The translations under genes and the position numbers were made by a program. A model generated the notes under the pieces. The model had not been told where the DNA came from. It ran no database searches and saw nothing but the letters and a program-made list of their open reading frames with translations. Positions 56,620 to 64,000 of a stretch of 64,000 nt of DNA are shown piece after piece. Source of the DNA: Cryptomeria japonica (Eukaryota > Streptophyta > Pinopsida > Cupressales > Cupressaceae). The stretch's first letter is position 1. The number at the start of each line of letters is the position of its first letter. Location: contig NC_081412.1 in the NCBI RefSeq assembly GCF_030272615.1, positions 26,010,501 to 26,074,500 of the forward strand. Reading direction: 5' to 3'.

Positions 56620-59060
56620 TTCGCTCTGGACCCTTTGGAAATTGGAGCGAGATTTGCATTCCTGGCCTAAATTCTTCTCACTTTGTGACCACACTTGCTT
56701 AGATGCATGCCAAAGGATCCCTATAATCTCAACCAATACCAAGTTTGAGGTAAAATTGGAGCAAAATGGAGTTTTTTAGGATTTCGCTTTGGACCCTTTG
56801 GAAGGGTCAGGAGCGAAATTTGCATTTTAGGACAAATTCCATCATGTCTCTACTCCAAAATGCCTTCCAAGGCAAGCATACGCTATCCTTCTCCTCACCA
56901 AAGGCTAGGAATCCACAACTTGACCTTCATCATAAGCAAACTAGGTGAAATTGAGAATTTCACTTGGACCCTTTGGAAGGGTCAGGAGCGAAATTCTTGA
57001 TTTTGACTTGATCCTTCATTTTCTTCATTCTAATTTACTTCAAAAGACAAGAATACCTCACCCTTCCTTCAAGCATGCCATAGGAATCAACGTTTTGTCT
57101 TCACACAAGGAGAAAATAGGTGCTTTGAGGAATTTCGCTCTGGACCCTTTGGAAGGCTCAAGAGCGAAATTCTTCTTTTAGGTTGATTTCTCTTACTTGG
57201 CTCCACTCTTCTCACTTTGTTCTACCTTGACTCTCCATTTGGATCCTTCTCTCATGCTTGCAACACTTTGTTTGACCTCAAAATCGCTTGCTAGGAGAAA
57301 TTCGCTAAAAACATGGCCAGGGACAGGACCTATCTAGGATTTCGCTCTGGACCCTTTGGAAGGGTCAGAAGCGAAATTCTTGATTTAGCCTAAAATCTTC
57401 ATTTCTGGTGGCTAAAATCCATCCAAGGGCAATCCTAGGGGCACCTTCCAACTTCTCTCACCTTAGTCTAGGCTTGGCTTGGCACAAGTTTTGGAAGATA
57501 GAATAGGTTTTAGGATTTTCGCTCTGGACCCTTTGGAACGGTCAAGAGCGAAATCCTTGTTCTTGGGCTCATTTCTTCATTCCACAACTTCAATTTACCC
57601 AAAGGTCAAAGAAACGCTACTCCATTCCTTCCTAGGCCCTAAAAACCAAAAGTTTGACTTGATTTGCAAGAGAAATAGGTGATCTTAGGAATTTCACTCT
57701 GGACCCTTTGGAAGGGTCAAGAGCGAAATCCTAGTTTTTGCTCAATTCCTCCAAATTTGTTGATCACTAGCAACTCAAAGTCATTCCTAAGGACATATCC
57801 AATCCTATCTCACCCTGACCCATACTTGACTTGGCACAAAATTGGGAGAAAAGAGTGGTTTTGTGGAATTTCGCTCTGGACCCTTTGGAAGGGTCAGGAG
57901 TGAAATCCACACTCTAGGCTTGACTCTTCATCTTTCCAACTCCAATCTTCCTTACAAGGAAAAAATACACCACTCTACTTGGATCCATGCCATAAGAATC
58001 AATGTCTTGACCTCATCCAAGATGAAAATAGGAGTTTTCAAAAATTTCGCTCTGGACCCTTTGGAAGGGTCGGGAGCGAAATTTCTATTTGAGGCTAAAA
58101 TCCTTCACATTTGGTGATCACTCCCTAAGGCAAAAACATGTCAATCCACCTTCCAACATGCCTTAGAAACTAAGAACTTGGCCAAAACAAGGGAGAAAAT
58201 GAGGTCTATGGGGATTTTCGCTCTGGACCCTTTGGAAGGCTGAGGAGCAAAATCCACATTCTTGGTTGATTTTCCACTTCCTTCATCCAATTCTCCTTCA
58301 AACCTGATCAAATTCAAGCTCCTTTCTCCACATTTAAGTGAATCCATCATCAAACTAGCTCAAAACAAGGTTGTTTCCATCATTTTAGGCAAGACAGGGG
58401 GTCAAACTAAGGATTTCGCTCTGGACCTAGGCCAAGGACAGGACCTATAGGGAATTTCGCTCTAGACCCTTTGGAAGGGTCAGGAGCGAAATTTCCATTC
58501 TAGGTTGATTTTCACCATTTCATCACATCAAACCTCTTTTCAAAGGCTAGAACACCTCAAGGTCACTCCAACCATGCCTTAGAAGTCCAAAACTTGGCCA
58601 TATCAAGGAAGATAATGAAGGTTATGTGAATTTCGCTCTGGACCCTTTGGAAGGGTCCGGAGCGAAATTCCTACTTGGGCTCATTTCTCACCTTTTTCCT
58701 CCCTTTCTTGGCTTGAATATGACTTCTTAGGCCTCCTACCATCATCAAGTAAAATTGCTCTCAAAGTGGCATTTATTTCAAGGTCTAAGTGAGAAAACAA
58801 GGTCATTCAAGAATTTCGCTCTAGACCCTTTGGAAGGGTCAGGAGCGAAATTCATATTTAGGCTCAAATCTTGACTTCATTTCTCACATTTCTTCATCCA
58901 AACAAGTGTTTTGCCCTCGATAATGCCTGGGAATGAGTTAGTTCTAATTTTGGGTCAAAGTAGAATGTCTTATGGAGAATTTCGCTTTGGACCCTTTGGA
59001 AGGGTCAGGAGCGAAATTGAAATTCGCTTTGGACCCTTTGGAAGGGTCAGGAGCGAAATT
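56620..59060 (-). repeat. GLE5 stem-loop array, about 15 units
   Basis: About 15 copies of a 41-bp unit that reads TTTCGCTCTGGACCCTTTGG then AAGGGTCAGGAGCGAAA. It has two nested stems: AATTTCGCTC with GAGCGAAATT, and GACCCTT with AAGGGTC. Spacing is mostly 150-190 bp, with the last two (58978 and 59021) adjacent. Linkers are unique TC-rich DNA. Short in-frame ORFs across the units are by-products. Confidence 0.9.
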
Positions 59061-59093
59061 TGACATTTTGGTCTCTCTGTCAGGATTCATGTA

Positions 59094-59136
59094 TGGAATA
59101 TAACATTTAAGTATAAGAACTTTAAGTTATATTCCA
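59094..59136. other. GGAATATAAC...GTTATATTCC hairpin
   Basis: Arms of about 17 bp with one offset, matching the GLE2 hairpin at 20547-20594. Confidence 0.7.
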
Positions 59137-59406
59137 TATATACTGTCAAGATGTTTGAGAGTGGTTTCGGACCTCCAGGAGTTATAATGCAAAATCTAGT
59201 TTTTGGAGGATTCTTCAATTTTCCAGACTTAGTCAAATTTCAGGATCAGGAAGACATTCCAGACAACCAAATTTCAGGGCATTTGAAGATCAAGATGACA
59301 TTCCAGACTTCATCACTCACCAACTTGACCTAACTCAGACCTTCAAAGAGGATATTCACTCACCAAGCTTTATTGACCTCCTGAAACTGAAACAAGACAC
59401 AATTAG

Positions 59407-61070
59407 TGTGTGGGGGAAAAAGTGACACTAAGCAAACATGCCCTAATCTCACTTTCAATCACACACTTGTGGAATACGAAAGAGCCTAGAGGTATCACAC
59501 AATTGGCTACTTCTTTTTGTGGAAGAGAGAGCCACGGGATACCTATTAGGATTTCTATTCCTTTGTTGCAATTTGAAAGATAAGATGATGCAAGTTCAAT
59601 TCCCAACCCCAAAGTGCAAGTATGAACTAATAACAAGATTGCAGAATTGGACTTAAACTATGGAAAGCTATAAAGACAAGAATAAGACAAGAATGCAAAT
59701 GCGTACCCGGAGTCAAAATCTGAGTGAAAATGTTCGGGACGGGGGCGCGGGCGCCACTGTCCTGATTCTGCCCCTGAAACTGCTCTGGAAACTGTTGTTT
59801 TGCAACTTAGAAAGCTGTCAAAAATGCTGAAAACTGCTGTCTGACAGAGGGACCAGGGCGCCCAGCGCCCCTGTCCTGGCAGGACCAGGGCACCCCACGC
59901 CCCTGTCCTGGTCTTTTGCTCTGAAACTTGGTGTGGAGTGCTGTCTCGGCCTGCTTTTCCCGGATCTACAACTTGTGGCGTCGTCCGAATCCCGAAACCT
60001 GCACTTATATCTGAAAAGGGTATGGTGGGTGGCTATATAGGGTTTTGCCTTAGTCAAACCCCCACTTCGGTGATTTCCACCTCCACGAATAGCCAAGTTG
60101 TATTGTAAAAGTAATGTGTGCAGACCTTGTGTGTGTGCAAGATCCTAAAATGAAAGTAAGCAAGCTAGAGCAACCTAGAAAGTAAACCCTAATTGTTTGT
60201 AATTGACAAAGTAAATGCTCCAAATCAAGATGCAAAGTGATCTAAAGCATGGATACAAATGATACAATGAGGCTTATGCAAAGACATGAAAACAACATGA
60301 AATCATACCCAACCCCAAGGGAGGGGTACAAGCCAATCTTCAGTCGGTAATCCCCTATTGCTCTTCAATGTCTTCAAAGCCCTAAATGGATGAATGAAAT
60401 TGATGAATGCTTGATGGATGGATGTTGAATGTTGTTGAAGTCTTCAAAGATCTGCTCTTTCGCTACATAGAAGGTACTTGAAAGCCAAAATTCCGGATCC
60501 TTTCAAATGAAGAAAGAGAGCTTCTTATATATGAAACCCTAGGTCTTAATTTCAAGTTTTGGCCGACCTAGAGATTGAATCTCCCGTCAATTTCTTGGGG
60601 TTAAGCTTTATTTTATGATTGGATCGCGCTCCTAAAATTTCGGGAAAAATGTCTGGGACCATGTGCACTCCGGGCGCCATGGTCCTCTCCGAGCGCCATG
60701 GTCCCGACAACTTTTCACCAAATTTTCAGGGCCGTCGGATATGATGATTTTAGAGAGAATCCCGAAGTTACAGGTGATTTCGAGATGTTTTGACCCCCGA
60801 AATCAAGCCCCCAAGTTCGAAATAGGACCTAATTAGGGTTTTTGATTAAATGATGTATTGGAAGAATAAAATGAAAGGGGCACACTTTAATGAAAAGGGC
60901 CCAACTTTATGATATGGAAGATGATGAAATAGAACCTTAGACCTAATTAATTTAATTAATTAAGTGCTAAAGGGGAAATGCAATGCAAAATACAAAATGC
61001 GCCAAGGCGGGTGCTAAACTAGTGTGAAATTGTACCACCCTAGCAAGTGCGTACAATTTACGATGCTACA
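59407..61070 (-). mobile_element. Solo LTR nested in GLE5, 1.66 kb
   Basis: Plus-strand ends TGTGTGGGGGAAAAAGTG and CGATGCTACA; perfect TSD ATTAG at 59402-59406 and 61071-61075. The minus-strand start TGTAGCATCGTAAATTGTA is related to the LTR at 45806-46647. A TATA-like TATATAAG (minus) is near 60524. Two GC-rich stem-loops (59849-59906) and a GGGACCATG/CATGGTCCC pair (60655-60705) occur. No gene; the open frame at 59818-60096 is not supported by any domain. Confidence 0.8.
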
Positions 61071-61267
61071 ATTAGCAACAAGAGCAAAACTTTGTCCTAA
61101 GGAAGACTTTCAAAGATGACCCTAACCTAGAGCACCTGCTGACTCCCCCTAGCTCAAGCAGAGCCTGCTCTCTTAGTGATCCCTCTGGCAACACTCAGCA
61201 CGCAAAGGCTAATAGACAAAACCCTAAAAGACCTAGAAACAAACCCTAGAAAGCAAAATGTAGGGGT

Positions 61268-61284
61268 CCCCATTTACAATGGGG
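61268..61284. other. Terminal hairpin of GLE5
   Basis: CCCCATTTACAATGGGG, 7-bp arms and 3-nt loop, 24 bp inside the 5' end at 61307. Confidence 0.7.
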
Positions 61285-62037
61285 CGATGTGTGAATACGT
61301 CACAACAGTTCTCTACTCATGGATAAGCACCAGTGGTCGTTGTGTTTGCTGCTTTACAAGGGGCCTTACGTACTTTCTGGGAAAGTTTGTTCTTGCAACT
61401 ACTTCTCAATGAGGGAACTGAATTCTCCTAATACTAACTGATGTTTCAAAAAGGCAAAAGATAAGGGTTTTAAGGAGGCTATACTAAACTAGTCCTAGGA
61501 ATGACTAAATGAGGATTGGTCTTGATAAAACTCTACCAATTTTAGTATTGCCAAAAGATTACAACTCTACTAGAATTGGTGCCATCTTCTAAGGGGATTC
61601 AATGATTTTCTAATCATCGATGGGATAGATACTATCACTAAGATACATATCAATATCTTCAACAATGACTGAACTCTTAAACAATCTTAATATCTCCAGT
61701 TGACCACACAAGGCGTGCTTACAATCAGTAAGAAGCTAGTGGTTTGGGCTGAGTTTTATCAAGGATCAAACACAACATTCGTCCTTCAATCTAATTCTAA
61801 AACTTAAGTACCATCTCTATTAAGAGTGATTCAAGAAGATAAACAAACATGAAGATAGCCACAAGGATTGCAATAAAACACCATAACTTCAATATTTTAT
61901 TGATCTCATAGCAAAATAAAACAACAATTGTTTAACTTTCTCTCTTCACTACTTTCTCTGCTGCTAACAATTTTAATCTTATTTCTCTTTTCTCTGACTC
62001 TAACTCTCTAACTCCTTAAAATGAATTGAGTGAGGGC

Positions 62038-62044
62038 TTATATA
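62038..62044 (-). promoter_or_regulatory. TATA box of GLE6
   Basis: The minus strand reads GCTATATAAGCCC, 65 bp downstream of the 18-bp palindrome at 62109-62126. Confidence 0.6.
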
Positions 62045-62252
62045 GCACTCTCAAATACAATGAACAGCCTGGATCTAAAGAAGATCAAAGGCTGAGATTT
62101 TGACACCTAAACCCTAATTAGGGTTTATTACAAAAAGAACCCCATTAAGATAAACATTATCAATCCATAGCCAATAGAGATTGGCACAAATAATGAGGAA
62201 ACATAGCCCAATGGGAATAAAGTTGCCACATCATTTTACAACAACTTCTCAT

Positions 62253-64000
62253 CTAGAATTTTGTTCCTTTTCTATGTTGTTTTCTGGCAAATTCAATGAA
62301 TCTGGACGTAATCCCCTCGATCTCAGCAATGGGAATCTCATGCAGGTTCTTCATTCATTCTTCCAAGTGCAGGACTTGATCAAAAGCTGCAAGAAGGGTC
62401 ATCTCCCATCCAGGCTCTAGCTCTTTTGTCTTTTCGATCAAGAACATAGTAGCATACATCTGATCTCGCTGCTTTTCTGTGACCATGTTCTCCTCTTTGC
62501 AAAAAATAATCTTGATCTTGTCTTCCAATTCTTGGACATCTACATCTATCTCGATATCTATCCTTCTGTCAAGGATTGTACACAATACATCAAACACCTT
62601 ATCTTGAATAGGGTGGATAGTGCCTTCAACTCGGTTGCATTTGTTATTGATGTCTTCGAAAAGAACTTCCTTCATTTGGAGCAAAGTTGACCATTGCAGA
62701 AGGTTATGGGTTCCTCCCTCCATTATCTTTTCTTGTGCTAAAATCTGCCTTGACTTCCTTCTTATCACTTGTAAGACCGAGATGACAATGTCTCTAGTGT
62801 GAAGGAATGCATCCACAGTTATCAATAGATTATGAATGATCTCAAGGACTTAAATAGCCCGATGAACTGCCTTCATCATTCTTGTTACAAATTCAATGGC
62901 TACCTTGTAAGATTCATCAATCCATGAACTCATGAGTTGGGCTAAGTTCTTCATCCTTTCTGCCTCATTTATTGATTCAGGAGGAAGTGAATGCAAAGGT
63001 GATGGATCATGTCACCTTAATGGTTGATTAAGGTGGCTAAAATAATTCCTCCAAGCACTAACCTCCCTTTCTAGCTTCTTATTCTTTTCCATTTCTTCTT
63101 TGAGTTTGTCATTAAGTGCTCTTACTGAATCAGTTGCTTCTTCCATGGCCTACTCGGAAGTAAGTGGACCAAGATCGAATGTCTCTAAATCATATTCTTT
63201 TGCCATAATCTCATCCTCATACTTGTCCACTCCACTACTGGTGTGGCTACCTGTATCTTCCTAGATCCTGCATCATCTCTAATTACCTTTGACATCTTTG
63301 TAGCCTTCTTTTTTTCAATCTCTTCTTGGGAATTTCCTATGAGACTTTCCAAATCAAATACTTGTTCGTCCTCCTCAACTACAACTACCCTCGTTAGTCT
63401 TTCTTTCAGCCAATCTGGAATGGAAGACTTTCTTTCCCTTACCTGTATCTCCTTAGGCAGAGGTCTATCGTCTCTGCAAGGAGATGTTGCTTCATCATCA
63501 TTCTTTTCTTCTTGTTGTTCATTAGCACCAACATGGAGAGATTGACTTGATGAGTGCTGAGGTGTTCGTCCCTTGCCTTGTTTATTATTCTGCACCATGG
63601 ATTCCATACACTCATCAATTTCATACACTATCTCTCTTTGATCTTCTCCTTGACTTATCTCTTTTTCATGTCTAGAAGACGTACTCAGTGGACGATCAGG
63701 ATTCACCTTTTGTTTCTTCTTGGAAGGTTCTCTCTTCTCAAGTCCTTTTCTCTTCGACCCTTTGGAATGAGAAGTGGTCTCACTCACACTTGCTTCCCCT
63801 TCTTTTGTTCTTGTTTCTAAGGTGAATGTCATGGCTATATTCTGCTCCTTTAATTTTTTATGTTATACGTCCACCCATCTGCGAGTGCAATTTAAAACAG
63901 GATCCATCAATGCTCTTAGGTCTGCAACTTCTTGCTCATTCCAATCTATCTTTACTTCTTTATCTTCCTTCTCATAGGACGATTGGAGATATCTACCACT
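62253..64000 (-). pseudogene. GLE ORF, C-terminal half, partial and broken
   Basis: The region reads in from beyond the window. It shows a Ser/Lys-rich basic segment with nuclear-localisation-like KRKGLEKREPSKKKQK, an acidic linker, then IPDWLKERLTR (compare LPPWLSSFTSKRKK in GLE1). After a frameshift and stops between 62826 and 63184 comes a helical C-terminal part. There, RDQMYATMFLIEKTKELEPGW aligns with INDLVSLLIHVHNSQKLMPEW of GLE4. One TGA at 62355 precedes the end SRFIEFARKQH, TAG at 62253. This third copy fixes the family C-terminus. Confidence 0.7.

Larger units (their letters stand above)
55044..61307 (-). mobile_element. GLE5: ORF-less member inserted into GLE6
   Basis: Plus-strand left end TGTTGATGTG; right end CGTCACAACA; perfect TSD GTTCT at 55039-55043 and 61308-61312. 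Without the nested solo LTR it is about 4.6 kb. It carries a TATA box, the AAACCCTAATTAGAGTTT palindrome, a large stem-loop array, the 59094-59136 hairpin and the terminal hairpin. The long ORF is absent, as in GLE2. Confidence 0.85.
61308..64000 (-). mobile_element. GLE6, main part (runs off the window)
   Basis: Resumes with GTTCTCTACTC...ATGGATAAGC, which aligns with GLE5 just after its 145th base and with GLE2 near 17187. The TATA box lies at 62038-62044 and the AAACCCTAATTAGGGTTT palindrome at 62109-62126. The ORF begins its C-terminal end at 62253 and extends past 64000. The terminal hairpin and 5' end are beyond the window. Confidence 0.75.

Noticed and set aside
56620-59060. CRISPR-like regular repeat array
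   Set aside because: Spacers are 110-150 bp, uneven and plant-like, units are decayed, there are no cas genes, and the setting is a plant retroelement.

Overview
The window looks like seed-plant nuclear DNA, most probably from a large repeat-rich gymnosperm genome. That assignment is inference, based on the dense stack of decayed LTR elements, plant Ty1-copia, Ty3 chromovirus, LINE and hAT relics, and the lack of any intact host gene. I see no rRNA, tRNA or CRISPR array. The only recognisable host-gene sequence is a broken PDX1 (vitamin B6 synthase) fragment at 14.4-14.9 kb.

Most of the window is nested insertions. I set their borders by TG...CA ends and 5-bp target-site duplications (TSDs) read directly from the sequence. 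The dominant family, called GLE (giant LTR-like element) here, has six members: GLE1 (424-7468, minus), GLE2 (17042-20907, minus), GLE3 (about 21490-23905, minus, truncated), GLE4 (37222-44304, plus), GLE5 (55044-61307, minus) and GLE6 (54899-55043 plus 61308 to the window end, minus). Each starts TGTTGT and ends near CAACA, is a single unit without paired terminal repeats, and shares a layout. From its 5' end this is a terminal hairpin, a long leader with repeated stem-loops, then (GLE1, GLE4, GLE6) one long reading frame of about 1,100 codons of unknown function. After the frame come an AAACCCTAATTAGGGTTT-type palindrome, a TATA box and the 3' end. This is what a solo LTR would look like if its U3 region carried a gene upstream of the promoter. 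I consider it the most likely undescribed system in the window.

Layout: GLE1 (0.4-7.5 kb); a Ty1-copia gag-protease relic (8.1-9.0 kb); an LTR ending in a primer-binding site at 13.24 kb and interrupted by nested solo LTRs (9.58-13.13 kb); the PDX1 fragment; GLE2, a GAT/GAC microsatellite and GLE3 (17-24 kb); solo LTRs at 24.95-26.42, 27.89-28.92 and 28.98-29.92 kb; a LINE-type ORF1-only element (31.9-33.4 kb); a gag-protease-only LTR element with both LTRs (33.80-45.22 kb) split by GLE4; a solo LTR (45.81-46.65 kb); and a chromovirus-type Ty3 element (47.9-54.9 kb, minus) with a hAT fragment inside its integrase. GLE6 inserted into that Ty3 gag, GLE5 into GLE6, and another solo LTR (59407-61070) into GLE5, making a four-level nest.

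All coding regions are degenerate. Many premature stops in the GLE frames are TAG, which fits decay of CAG codons by cytosine deamination. The stem-loop repeats keep their pairing while the stem sequence changes between and within elements, which suggests that structure, and not only sequence, was maintained.
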